This document shows, piece after piece, positions 1 to 11,769 of a stretch of 64,000 nt of DNA. This DNA is from Sycobia sp. Sy_11. Its lineage: Eukaryota; Arthropoda; Insecta; Hymenoptera; Epichrysomallidae. The notes under the pieces are model-generated. The model worked only from the letters and a program-made list of their open reading frames with translations, did not search any database and had not been told where the DNA came from. Numbering within the stretch: the first letter of the stretch is position 1; each line of letters opens with the position of its first letter. The stretch spans positions 806,001-870,000 of the forward strand of contig JACCIC010000151.1 of NCBI GenBank assembly GCA_018907035.1, in the 5' to 3' direction. The translations under genes were made by a program, and so were the position numbers.

Positions 1-3000
1 ATACACATACACACGCACAAACATACACACAAAAATGCAACTTACCCAGAAGAATTAATCATGAAAAGACTGTGAATCATGATGGTAACAATTTTTATTA
101 CTCAATCTGAAAAATAAAAATCGTGTTCAACTTTTATTCTGATGTCATATTTCAATGTTTAGGATAGTTTCAGAATGCAATATTATTCTAATAAGTTAAA
201 GAAAATATTTATATTTATTCACATCTTTTTCCCTTGCACAACATTCCTCTGCCTTCATCACATTTTACAGACTAACTTAACATAAACTTAAGTCCTGAAA
301 TCTACACTACTCACTTCACATTTACCCAAAATGTCACGTTTTTAGCGAGGAAGATCTTTGAATTTAGATAAGAAACCCAGTGGGATAAATACCGATTAGA
401 GAAACCCGCTCCGAAGTAGCCGGTGTATTGAGACAGCTCAAATATGATACCCCTATCACGTTTTGTAGACTTGGGTATAAAATATGTAAGTCATCTCCAT
501 ACCCACTCAGAATATAAGTATAAAATATCATCTAAGCGATGAAAAACACTATAGTGTCAGTGCGCTCAACCAATCAAGATGTTGTTGCAGCAAATATTGT
601 ATAATCTTGTTGATCGTCTGAGATGCGATCTCTATGACTCTGCCAAGATATCGATAAAAAATGTTTTATATAAATGATAAATTCTGTCATAGCCAATAGG
701 TAAGGTAATAGCTACTATGAAGCTATAACTTTTCATTTTAAACTACATTTTTGATAATCTTCATTATTAAATTCAAAAAAGTCATTATAAAAATCAAAAT
801 ATATAAATATATAAAAACAATAATATTGTGGAGTATGATCATTTTCCATATAAACTTTAATTGAATCACTTTACTGATAGCGTTACCTCTCTTGAAGATA
901 TATTCCTTTCATTATATAGTTATTAGATATAATAATAACTAGGGCTCTATGAATAGAATAAATAAGTAACTGGTACTATAAATCTCTATTGTCCAAATTA
1001 GTTAATTTATGTATGAAAATTCTGCAACAATTTGACCCACTATTTTATTTCAAAAAGTAAAATAATTTTAGGCTTATCATTTGTAAACTTATACAAGTGA
1101 TACTATAATAATGAATAAGCTAAGCTATATTAATTCTACAAATTTTTTCAACATTAGAACTGATATCGCAAATAAATTAATGAAGTCTTATTAGACAATC
1201 TGAAAATGGAATTTAATTAAGAAAACGTTTTATCGGTCTAATACTCATTAGAAAATCATATATTTATAATCATAAAGCACGCCCTTGGAAACTGAAATAA
1301 AAACGACTAAAAAAAAGAAATTAAAAAATAAAGTATAATAATAAGTTATAAAAATAATCAATATACTATTGTTAACAAATGATAATCTGACTGCACCCTT
1401 CACCAGAATGTACCGAATCTTTCAATTGGTTTGTCCAATATTTCTGTAAAAGAGAGAAAATCTGAAGAGTACGTCAGGTGTAATAACAGTTTCCAACGGG
1501 TCGTTCATCTTTGACTAGCGATATGATATGGCGCGTCGTCATGATGTCAGATATCTTTGCCATGTTTTAGACCCATTACCGCCGTTTACCGATCAAATTG
1601 ATAATCATTTGCTTCTAATTCATAATTTGTTGTAGCGATACTTATTTACCGTTTCATCCGATGTTAATAACTCCTAGTACACCACACTATATTGATCAAC
1701 CACAAAGCATCGTCTTCTTATGGCTAAAGCGTTTTAGCCTTACAGTAAATGGGCCGACTTGACTAGATAAGCCATGGTATAAATATATAATCCATTTTTT
1801 TAATTCCGTAAGAATATGATACAGAAAAGAATTTCTTTGAAACTGTTAAAGCAGCATTTCATAAATAACTTTTCGATTTTCCATTTGTCAGCTAATCAAA
1901 TACCCGTTCTTTGTACCTTTATATCTTTCTTATAGCTCTTAAATGTCTAAAAATTTCTTCTTGAGGCACATTAAAAAAAAGAAAAAAAGTCGTTCAGTTA
2001 TGTTTTCTTACATACACAATGCCCGGCCACGGTTAGCTGTCGTTTTATCGGCCGATTGTGCTCCAAAACTTTTAGTGCCATATCAGTACTTCATTGCGAC
2101 TTTTGGCAAACCTCAAGTTTATAATGGAATACAAACCACTGTTTATTGCACTTTCATTTAAAATTATAATGACTAGATATTTTATTAGTGTGGATTACTG
2201 AATTATTAGCATGCCATGTGTAAATTTGCCTGATTGTAAGCCTGTGTATATTGCTAATTTACTTTTTAGCAGTATATATGTATATAATGAATAAATAAGT
2301 AAATATAAAATGGTGTAAAAACAAAAATAGTGCCAAGTGGATAAAATAAACTGTAAAAAGTCGTCAATTGTTAACTGTCAATTATTCGCTACCTACCTAC
2401 GTTCAGATTCCTCTAAGGTCTCTGTTACAAGCAGATTTTTTAAAAATTCTATAGACTGCTTAGTTTGGAGTAATTCCTTGGCGAACCTTTCGAACTCTAA
2501 GTAATTTTTGCTGCTTATAAGAAAGAATATAAAAATTCTTTCTTCAATAAAGGTTTTGATTTCTCTTTGGAACCTCACTTTATATCCTCGTATTTGGAAC
2601 GGACCGTTAGGATGTGCTCTGGTGTGTCCAACCCGACTCACTTGAGTATGCATCGCTCTCGCTCTCCTGAAGACCCCAAGTCTCCAGGCTTTGTAAAAAC
2701 TTAGATTAACCATCGCTACGGCCTAATTCAGTCTTCTCCAATCCTATTATCTTACATTAGGTAAGTAAGAATGTCAGCCTACCTTTTGACGAGTCGCTCC
2801 AGTTATTTTGGCATTCATTAAGATATTTTATCAGTTATCTATTGTACGACATGACAATGGTCCTCGCGTGTTTGATGCTGCATTTTTACGGTTTGTGTAC
2901 AGTTCTGCTCTACTTCTGCATTCTAGTACGATTGGCAGCTTACACGTAACGTCTATTGAAATAATTCTATAAGCTCCAATAATTCTATTGAGCGCATATC

Positions 3001-3190
3001 TTTGACAATTTTGGTTCATGTTTTTTATACATCAAATCATGCCATCCTGCTGTTGCGTACGTAGCGATAAGTGTGAAAAGCCTGGTATAAATAGTACTGA
3101 ACACCTTAAATTTAAGGCCCCGTTCCTAACTAGCTTGGCGTCCGATTAAAGTACAGATTAATTACAGTAAGATTAAGTAAGATTAAGTAC
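1..3190. other. AT-rich non-coding stretch, no recognised gene
   Basis: I see no conserved domain here. Short open frames at 1943-2161 (+), 2393-2713 (-) and 2831-3019 (-) have no motif I recognise. The 2393-2713 frame encodes a basic 106-residue peptide with a helical, charged C-terminal half; it could be a decayed transposon or exon piece, but nothing supports a function. The sequence is mostly AT-rich with a slightly more complex patch at about 1,400-1,800. A TATA-like string near 3,077 has no gene downstream. Confidence 0.5.
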
Positions 3191-3289
3191 ACATATTTGG
3201 ATTACACTACTTTTACAGGGGTGCCGATGTTGAGTTATTCGCCGGAGTGGATTCCGAGGTTTCTCACCCTTTCTAATTTCTTCACCCTT

Positions 3290-4990
3290 ATATCCCCGAT
3301 CTTAATCAAAGGGGGATTTGCGTGTGAAGTTGGCCTCTCAGAATCAACATTCCAAACTTATGAGAGGCCAGCCTCATTTTATTGAGGCGACAACAGGTTT
3401 CTACTTCTTCAATATATATCTAGGCTATCTGTTGGATCTCTCTTCGTAAATACCCTTCCACCAAAAGCTCAAGATCATCGGCATACGCAATAAGTTCAGA
3501 CTCAAATATTGAGAACGCCTGTAGTAGAAGATCAAGGACAAGATTCCAGAGTTAGACCAAGAATAAATTCTTGAGAGCATCCCTTATTGGTTACAAATTG
3601 TACTTCTTCAGCCATCCCGTATGACGACTCGACAGTCCTTGTAATCTCTGATTAATTTATAGAAACTGCTGGTAACGCTGCCATAACAACAGGCCATCAG
3701 ACATTGTCAAAGACACCTTTTATCTGGAAAATCTAGGAAAATTGCTATAACATAGTTTCTGGGCGATTCACTGACGGATCTGCGCAAATGGACAATGACG
3801 TCCTTTGTGGATCGCTTCTGCCTCAAGGCATATTGTCTGAGCTACCATTTTGGTTCTATAATTTTCTTTAATTTGCTAGCTGTAGGACACAGGTTCCTCT
3901 GTCTCTTGTTCTCTCTTTTTCTGATAATAACAACTTGCTGCTTATTATGGAAGACCGAGAATCTCAAGCAGAAGCTATAGATGTTGATCAAGGCCTGATT
4001 GATGTTGGGCAGTGCGGTTCGAATGATGGCCAAGTCAAATTTGTCTCGGCCAGCGGCCTGTTCTAACTTGGTCAAGATCTGATCAAACTGGGCGAGATTG
4101 AATTTAACCTCGGCTACCATAGGAAGAAGTGTCTTAGGCAGTTGTCTTATACTCTGATGCTCTTCTGTTACGTTGTGTGTAGTGTCCAAAGTAATTTGTG
4201 TCCGTTTTTAACCTATCCAATTCTGGATTTCACCAGATAACCTTCCTAGTTTCTATTATACTCTTCGGTATGTCAGTATTGTTCACATTCCTCAAACTGT
4301 CTGTTAATGCGTAAAATCTCTCAATGCCGAAGCCCGGCATTTTGTTAGGGACTTCGTCTTATATTTTCTTTATTACATCGCAGAAGATATCCCAGTCTGC
4401 CCTATTTATGGAGTATTGCTTCAATTTCTGCCCAATTTTGCTGATGAGATTATCTGATTTAGCAGATGTGCATATTCCATTCACGTGGTACGTGGTCCTC
4501 TTAGCACCCCTCGACATCGAATCCTCTCTCACACGCCAACCTTCGATGTTTGCTTCGAGATTTATATTGACAAGAGTAACGTCTACATTTCGTTCTCTAA
4601 CTACACCGGAGACGGTTGCGAAACTTTTTAGGACATTGGAAATCCTAAGATTCGACTGCGCTATAAAATTCTCTAGTTTGTCCACTTCGCGGTCGATATG
4701 ATCACAGCCCCACAGGGAGGATCCGGCATTGAAATTTATACCCATAAGCACCATATTCCCACGAAATTCATACAACAACTTATTTAGTTGTGTAAGGTGC
4801 ACGCCAATTTTATGGTTTAGCTGGAAATATCCACTGACCACATGAATCGTTAAAATGCGCAATCTCACCTCCGCTACCGCAATGTGTGTTGCTGAAATGC
4901 GTAAACTTTAGCATGGTTGGTTCGAGATTGCGGCCTGATATCGTGGCCCAGAGGGTATCTGCTGCTATATGCACCATTCACATCCGTGCC
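3290..4990 (-). mobile_element. Decayed R1-clade LINE (endonuclease C-half, linker, RT)
   Basis: On the minus strand this reads as the middle of a non-LTR retrotransposon ORF2. 4868-4359 holds an AP-endonuclease-like block (a 'NFNAGSSLWG' segment where families have GDFNAxSxxWG, then 'NVDVTL'). 4360-4200 holds the linker ending in a tract like 'WNPELDRL'. 4189-3842 holds the start of the reverse transcriptase ('CLRFSVFHNKQQVVIIRK'), and about 3790-3300 continues RT with many stops. The 3,300-3,790 part aligns by eye with 45,300-45,800, which has recognisable RT motifs. Stops and frameshifts in every block mean it is dead. Both termini are unresolved. Confidence 0.75.
4359..4868 (-). pseudogene. 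LINE endonuclease fragment
   Basis: This is the longest open block of the relic, 169 codons. In the family the endonuclease nicks target DNA to prime reverse transcription. Residues resembling the catalytic N/D-F-N-A and I-D-V-T motifs are present, but the usual G-D-F is replaced by I-N-F, and I find no clear final S-D-H motif in frame. The C-terminal part ('RADWDIFCDVIKKI') matches the linker region at about 46,340 ('YWDTFCTVLEKE'), which ties the two relics to one family. The N-terminus is cut off by the LTR fragment at about 4,990. Confidence 0.65.
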
Positions 4991-5245
4991 ATGCCAGTAA
5001 TATGAGCAGTTATATCTGGGGCACTGTATATATCTTGCAACGATGCGCGTGTCCGCCTCGCACACGAGGACGGCGGGCACGGCCGTTACAAAATATGTGC
5101 CCGGCTGGGCTTAGCCCCGAATTAATTCGGCGTGGGAAAGGATCGGTTCGCAAGGGGCAAAGAATCGCCTCCGGATTAGCGCGAAAGATAGGAAAACTAA
5201 ATAACTGTACGAAATACGAACAAATAAAATTTACGTGGCTTTAAT
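4985..5245 (-). repeat. LTR-like fragment of gypsy family 1
   Basis: This segment is the reverse complement, with divergence, of about 28,600-28,880 downstream of gypsy copy 1. Shared blocks include the 'ggggctaagcccagccggg' core and a GTGTCCGCC arm. Because 28.34-28.9 kb lies just after a polypurine run at the 3' end of that element, I infer this is an LTR remnant without its element. A minus-strand reading frame across it (4,874-5,080) is incidental. Confidence 0.6.
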
Positions 5246-5319
5246 ATGCAACAAACGTACAGTACCTATACGCGAAGGCGCTGCGGTGACGGCGCGCGAG
5301 GAGTTAGTAGGATCATTTA

Positions 5320-6235
5320 AAATCATTTAAAAGGTCTTGACATAACGTACAAAAGGACGCTATGCATGATTAGTTTGAATATTGCATTCAAAAGTTATAG
5401 ACGTGTAAACATGGAGTTCACTAACGCCGAAAGTCGTGTTATTTTAAAGTTTTCCTTCGTCAACGGCAAATCCGCTAGAGAAACGTTCCGTGAGATTAAT
5501 AAAACTTCAAACCGCAGAGGAATAGTTTCGACGATTCAGAGCAGATGAAAACGACACTATTGATAAGCCAGCCGGCGGAAGACCTGTAACGAACAAAACC
5601 GATCAAATCATCGAATTTATCGAGTTAGACCGGCATGTGAGGTCTCGTGACATCACCCAGGAGATGAGAGTTAGTCACCAAACCATTTTAAACCATCTGC
5701 AGAAGGCTGGATACAAAAAAGCTTAATGTTTTGGTGCCGCATGATTTGACGCAAAAAAATCCTCTTGACCGAATGAACGCCTGCGATGTGCTGCTGAAAC
5801 GGAACGAAGTCGACCCATTTTTTAAACGGATGGTGAATGGCTACGAAAAATGGATCACATACGACAATATGAAGTGAAAATGGTAGTGGTCCAAGGCCGG
5901 TGGACCGTCCCAAACAGTGGCCAAGCCGGGATTGACGACCAGGATTTTGCTGTGTGTTTGGTGGGATTGGAAGGGAATCGTCCACTATGAACTACTCCCA
6001 TATGGTCAGACGCTTAATTCTACCATCTACTGTGAAGAACTGGACCGCTTGAAGCAGTTTATCGACTAGAAGGGTCCACAATTGGCCAACAAGAAGGGTG
6101 TAGTGTTCCACCAGGACAACGCCAGATCAGACACTTCGTTGATGACTCGTCAGAAGCTACGGGAGTTCAGATGGCAGGTTTTATCGCATCCACCGAATAG
6201 CCCAGACATAGCGCCAAGTGATTACTGACCTTGTA
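5320..6235 (+). mobile_element. Broken mariner C (DD34D)
   Basis: The 5' untranslated part (5,325-5,410) matches that of mariner D on the opposite strand at about 20,060-20,140, so C and D belong to one family. The body carries mariner transposase blocks in several frames and stops right after the last catalytic motif, so the 3' quarter and the 3' terminal inverted repeat are missing. No 5' terminal inverted repeat could be recognised. Confidence 0.8.
5411..6228 (+). pseudogene. Mariner C transposase pseudogene
   Basis: The ATG at 5411 begins 'MEFTNAESRVILKFSF', matching the N-terminus in mariner D, which itself lacks the ATG. Frameshifts and stops occur from 5,546 on. Recognisable blocks are the 'HDLTQKN' segment (about 5,740), 'MVNGYEKWITYDN', where the family has GDEKW so the first catalytic Asp is Tyr, 'WWDWKGIVHYELL', 'FHQDNAR' (second Asp) and 'NSPDIAPSDY' (third Asp 34 residues later). 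The HDL signature suggests a mellifera- or cecropia-type subfamily rather than the Mos1 type. It is non-functional. Confidence 0.8.
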
Positions 6236-6239
6236 GCTT

Positions 6240-8070
6240 TTTTATACTAATTTAATTTCACTCAGCTTTTACTATCTCTAATCACGCTGACATCGAAGAA
6301 AGTTAATTTTTTTTTTAATACTATTTCTTATGGATGGAATTAAAACACGTCCATCATTTTGTCTACACATTTCTGCATAATTGTAAAGACATCATAAACA
6401 TATCTTTTATAGATAATTGGTTAAAATGTAGCTTGTTTATTGCAATATTTTCTGATTATATAATAGTATATATATGCTATATATAAATCATTTGTTAATT
6501 TTACGCGTATAGTAATTTCTGTCCATTTTTCTTTTATAATTTCTTTACATTCTATTTATACATTCTATAAAATCATCTTATAATTATTTAGAATATTAAT
6601 ATCTTTAACTGTTTTATAAAAACTGCATCTATATTTCAGACAAGAATTGGTTCTTCCAACTATCTGAACTAATTAAAATCTAACAATATTGCATGTTGAA
6701 AAATTAATTGATGATATTATTAGTCTATAGGTCAATTGCTCTTTATGAATTTTGGGAACCCCATACCATTTTTTATTAATATAATGTTAATTTAACATAA
6801 CTATTGTGTCATTTTTTTCTCATATTATTTTTATTTTTTTATTTTTATTTTTTAATTTAATTTTTATTTTATTTTTAGTAGTAAGTTCTATTGCAGATTC
6901 TTCCGGGGCGATCATAAACAAGGACAGTTTGTTTTGTTTGTTACTGTTTGTGACTGTTTTGATTTTAATACAATATATTGTAGTATAGAAACCGTAAGAC
7001 CCATTAAAATATTTATTAATTTACTTAGTTCTCTGCACCTTTCAATTCGAAAAAATGATTCCCCAAATTGGAAAAGATTGAAATAACAGTATCTCAACAG
7101 ATCGACTGTTGGTATAAATAGAACCGCCCAGAGAGAAAAGTTATAGATGTAGAGTATATGATCATATGCACAACAGAGAAATACAAAGGAGAGAGTGAGG
7201 ATCGCAGATATTACGCATTTCACAATCAGACGTCAAGTAACAACAGCACTAAAGCTTTTTTATAGAAGTTATACGATAAACAGTGAAAATCAACATTATA
7301 TAAACGGACATTTACAAGAAACTTCGAACAATTAACATCTCCAGTATATATACGTTTTTCATTAAACAACCTTTTGCTTTCAGTGTGACTTTATTCCATT
7401 TTCAGCATTCAACATTTTTATGTATTCTATTGTTCTAATATACAGAAGTCCTCTTTTACAGTAATCCATTAATAATGGACTATATACCTGATGACGGAAA
7501 AAATATTATTTACATTAGAAATACAAATTACACTGTTGCCATGCTAGATACTTACTATTTTATTTGTACAACATATCCAGAAATACGAAGCTTTAACTTA
7601 TTATTATTAAAATATAGAATTAAATTTTTAATTTGCTATATTCATTTATTAATATGTATCATAATCACTCATTTAGGATAATTATTAACAATTAAAAGTT
7701 AAATAATTAATTTAAAATTTGGTTTTTCGGACTCTTAATCGGCTAGTTTCAAATTTTTCAGTACAATACAAAATTCTTGTTTTATTAGTTTTGTACATAT
7801 CTATTTAGTAGTAGAACAAACACAATCTTGCCAACAGAAAATGATCTTAACCAACACAGAATATGCAATTAAAAATATGAGTAATTGGACAATGGTTTAT
7901 GGGGATGACCGAATCAAATGTTCGTGAGTAATAATAATCTTGAAATCTTTATACACAACATGCCTAACTTAGGCATTGTGCTCAGGAGTGATTAAAATAA
8001 ATAAGGCAAAGTAAAGCTCTAGTCAAGTAGCAAATCACTTAGTATACCATTGAAATATTTATGGCGCCTC
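6240..8070. other. AT-rich non-coding stretch
   Basis: No domain is recognisable. The frames at 6806-6988 (+, Phe/Leu-rich from a T-rich run), 6912-7223 (-) and 7475-7681 (+) show no family motif and look like chance openings in AT-rich DNA. A TATA-like 'ggtataaatag' lies near 7,110 with no downstream gene. Confidence 0.5.
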
Positions 8071-8077
8071 TAAATAA

Positions 8078-8392
8078 TTATAACGATAAGATCTGAGTTG
8101 ATATAATAGTTGTAATACTGAGTTGATCAGTGGCTCTCCGATACTCTTCACATACGAGAGCATTAATTTTGTGAAAAAATAAAATAAATTCATAACTTCT
8201 AGACGTTACAGGACATCCTGAATGGAGTTCGTTTTCAATAGTCATTTCTCCATTTTTAAGATAAGCAGACTTAAGCATTACAATAGTTTTCATGGTAGAT
8301 TTCTCCATCAGGAAAGACAATTTCACAGCCGTGTATTGCTTTCGACATGCACCCATTTCACTACAAATATTTCTACGGATGAACCTATACAC
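8078..8392 (-). pseudogene. Tc1/mariner-type N-terminal relic (tentative)
   Basis: The 104-codon minus-strand frame contains 'NGEMTIENELHSGCPVTSRS' followed by a helical stretch ending 'ATDQLSI'. This resembles the pattern of mariner-like N-terminal regions in which an N-G-x-E, E-x-E-x-x-S-G-x-P and T-S-R-S linker joins two helix-turn-helix domains. No catalytic domain, terminal repeat or target duplication is visible nearby. It is too short to assign to a subfamily; chance similarity is possible. Confidence 0.4.
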
Positions 8393-8399
8393 TCACAGC

Positions 8400-9500
8400 G
8401 ATAGAACTTCGTCCACTAACTCAGGAAACGTTTCCCTAACGCATACCTAATCGAACAATGGCTATCTCCAGTTTTTGGGTTCCACCTCATACGTATATAT
8501 TTTCTTGTTGATCCATCTGCAGTAATTGAGTATGTCGGGGTCAAAGTAGGATTTATTGAAAAATTAATATCTAATTCTCTCTTGGCTAATATTAAGGCAT
8601 GTTTGTATTCGAGAGCGTTCCGTACACTTAGTTCAGATCTTGCAAATGTGAGTTTTATTACACCAGATCATTTTCGTAATTGATGGTCCAATATAACACT
8701 TTTTGAGCCATTTTTAGAAATTGAAGTATCCCAAGCACTTTACCCTAGATGGAGATTAATATAGCTGATCAGAAATAATTTTTGACAAAGATAACAAAAA
8801 GAATTTTTGGGTCAGTTCAGCACAGAACCAAATGACTCAAGCTTAATTATAAATTTCAAATTGTTGATTTGGTTCTATGTCAAAATAACCATTACAATGT
8901 ATTACATCCTTGCATCCTGGAAATCACTAATTGATGAGAATGAAGCTACTTCTGAATACAGGTGAGCAGTCAACAAATTAATTTTATTTCCTGTCTATGA
9001 CAATGCATCAACTAATCTATTAACAGTACAGTCAAACTACGTGGTATGTCTGTGTATTACACTGTTTGACATTTAGTTTTGCCTATCGGATGAAATTATT
9101 CGTTTAATCTTGGCAGTATGGATGAGTCGTTAATATTGAAAAACAAGTTTCAAGTCCCATGTGCTTGTGAACTGGCAGTAAATTTTGCTTTACTGAAATA
9201 GTTCACGAAGTATTACTATAAGTTCTAATACTACGAAAAAGAATTGGTTTTTTATATATATTAGTTTTATATCCGCAATCAAGTTTGTACACTGATATCT
9301 ATACTAAAACATACATGCTAACTTAATTATGATTTATTTGAGTTATATCAGCCTGCCTTTAAATACAATTCTTTTCTTTGCTTGTGAATATATCATATTA
9401 CAGACTTATAAAAGTCGCTCTTGCCTCACCGTAGTCCTCTTCCAATTCTATACTTTTAACCAACGAATGGATATATTCAATAATGATCGATATACGTATA
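8400..9500. other. Non-coding stretch, nothing recognised
   Basis: Moderately AT-rich DNA with no open frame carrying a motif and no obvious repeat shared with the rest of the window. Confidence 0.5.
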
Positions 9501-9506
9501 GATATA

Positions 9507-9646
<140 letters not shown>

Positions 9647-10139
9647 AGCGTTATAGCAGGCGACTGTAGTCTTCTAAAACATATATCAAAATAATATAAC
9701 TTCGTGATAATTAAATCAACTACCAAGTATTTGCATAATTTCATCTTGCCAATACGAAAAAAGAGAGAGCCAATTGTGTAGCGAAAGTCTAATGTGCCCC
9801 CACGAGCGTGTACGACTCCAAAGTAGGGATAAAGACTGGCGAGTTTTGAAATACAGTTCCTCCCCCCTGCAGGTTGACTTGCTAATAATTAAGTTAAATG
9901 GTGCTAAAGGCCAGGTTCATAAAAAGACAAATGTAAAAGAGATCAGTTTATTATAACGAGAATGACAATCACGTGTGAACGACATAAAAGTTTGACCGAA
10001 AGTCAAGTCGTTTTTATTTTGAAATGTAATATATCGTGCGATAATTCTAGCGCCAATCTGGAACTACTACAACAAATTGTAAAAAGGAAGCAAATAGACT
10101 ATACACCTAGTAATAATAATTTAAAATTCAAAAAACAAT

Positions 10140-10720
10140 AATCAGATTAAAGAATAATTTTTTTATCCACATCGCTTCCTTAGTAGCTTCACTAGCAGCC
10201 ATGAATACGGCTTCAGTAATGCTGAAACTCACTCTTGCTAGCCGTCGATTGGACGACCACACTCTGATAAGCAATGTCTGGTCTAAAAATCATAATTAAG
10301 AATAAGAGAGACCCGACAGTTTTACGATAAGCTGCATGAAAATTAGAAATGCCTTTCGGTTCAACTAATTTTATATGGGCATCTGAAGGATTATTTACTA
10401 GACTTGCCTCGAGCATGAAAAATCTTTGCAAAATTTTATTTATATATTTTTCTTGGCTAATAAAAATAAAATCTTTTTCTTTGAGTATCTCCATTGCGAT
10501 AAATAAACTTAAATTACTACAAGTTATTTCAAATCTTCCTTCGAACATTTTTATGAATTTTAATTAATTTTATTACGCCTTGTGATTTTTCATTCCAACA
10601 GTAGCCTTCTTATTTTAAAGCATAAATTTCGCTATTTAAATCTAATCCTTCGGGTACTCGCATATACACTTCCTCACTTAGTTTGTTTGGCTTCACTGAA
10701 CTTGTTTGACCCAACATTTT
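10140..10720 (-). pseudogene. Ty1/copia-type RT and RNase H relic
   Basis: On the minus strand, 'EEVYMRVPEGLDL' at about 10,670 is the copia RT motif after the first catalytic region. 10,548-10,213 continues with 'ISQEKYINKILQRF' and then 'YRKTVGSLLFL...RPDIAYQSV', the classical end of copia RT. After a frame change, about 10,240-10,145 gives 'SFSITEAVFMAASEATKEAMW', the copia RNase H motif. The YVDD catalytic loop lies in the missing part. Stops and frame changes mark it as dead. The N-terminal section about 10,720-10,927 has no clear copia motif and may be foreign sequence. Confidence 0.75.
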
Positions 10721-11016
10721 CAGGGATTTTTCTTTTTGAAGCAGGAATAAAGCAGGATGAAACCGAAGATGGGCTTCCTCGTTTTTTTGGCAAATTTTCC
10801 CTATCAGCTCATCTACAGCTAATGAAGACAATTCGTTCAATAGCAATTTTTTAACAATAATTTCAAAAGTATAGAATAGTTGAGTAAAATCAAGTCTATG
10901 AAGTGCCACAACAAACGGTGCCACCACTTTTTGCTTTTTCTTATGATTTCATTGAATGATTCAATCTGACCCGACTTGTTAATATATTCTATATGAGCAT
11001 TATAATCCTTCACCAT

Positions 11017-11524
11017 TTAAGAACAAGATATAGTTTTCAATGAATCTGAAAGTCGAGGGACATTATGTACGAGTGATACAAATAAATCATGAAAGCTCTC
11101 CCAATCCTCATAATGACCGGAAAAGGTTGGAAGGTCAAGTTTGGGAAGCTTAGCGGGGCGCGGATTGATATCTGATGCATTTTGTTCATTTACGCGACTT
11201 CTTAATTCATTTTCATTCCTACGTTCGAAGTCAGAAAGCAGGGATAAAAACTCATCGAGAGCATCTTCATATATAGTTTGCATACGAGCAAATAAACCAT
11301 CGATTATGTAGATATCGGATGCCGCATCTACTCTTCCGATTATCTCAGCATGGGTTTTCTGAACTTAGTCCCATACAGTTTTTATCGCAACGATGCGTGA
11401 TTGCACGATGTTTTTACTAAGAGAGTCGCGCGGCCGAACTCTTAAACTTGAGCAATTAAACTCGATCTCGGTTAAGCGAGCACTCTGTATCCCTGTCAAC
11501 TTTTTCAAAAAATTAGATGGCATT
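11017..11524 (-). pseudogene. BEL/Pao-type gag relic
   Basis: On the minus strand an ATG at about 11,524 begins 'MPSNFLKKLTGIQSARLTEI'; one stop interrupts near 11,370. The frame reopens and ends with 'KLPKLDLPTFSGHYEDWESF' and 'LFVSLVHN', the hallmark of BEL/Pao Gag (the domain called DUF1759). In the family this protein packages the element's RNA. Only the N-terminal part is present. The adjacent copia relic belongs to another superfamily, so a junction of two elements lies between about 10,720 and 11,017. Confidence 0.75.
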
Positions 11525-11734
11525 GCGATTGTAATAATTACGATATATTTAATAAGTTCGTAAACCCAATCAGATGAAAGAAAGAAACGCGCAGTATTCT
11601 TAAATGTCCGTCCGCCCTAGAAGCCTGAACCCGAATTTCTAGTTTTCTTAAAATAATATCTAAATATATACAAAGATAACGGTGGACTCACGAATTGAGC
11701 GCCTAACAAGAATTAACTAAGATAACAATATTTG

Positions 11735-11766
<32 letters not shown>
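11735..11766. repeat. (TA)n microsatellite
   Basis: A run of TA dinucleotides about 30 bp long inside AT-rich non-coding DNA. Confidence 0.9.
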
Positions 11767-11768
<2 letters not shown>

Positions 11769-11769
11769 T

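Noticed and set aside
2393..2713. 106-residue minus-strand frame as a conserved host exon
   Set aside because: I cannot recognise any family, and splice context is not evident; described only as unassigned.
4874..5080. 68-residue minus-strand frame as the endonuclease N-terminus
   Set aside because: It crosses the LTR fragment boundary, and I see no endonuclease motif in it.
7475..7681. 68-residue frame as a small host gene
   Set aside because: No motif, AT-rich codons throughout and no supporting context.
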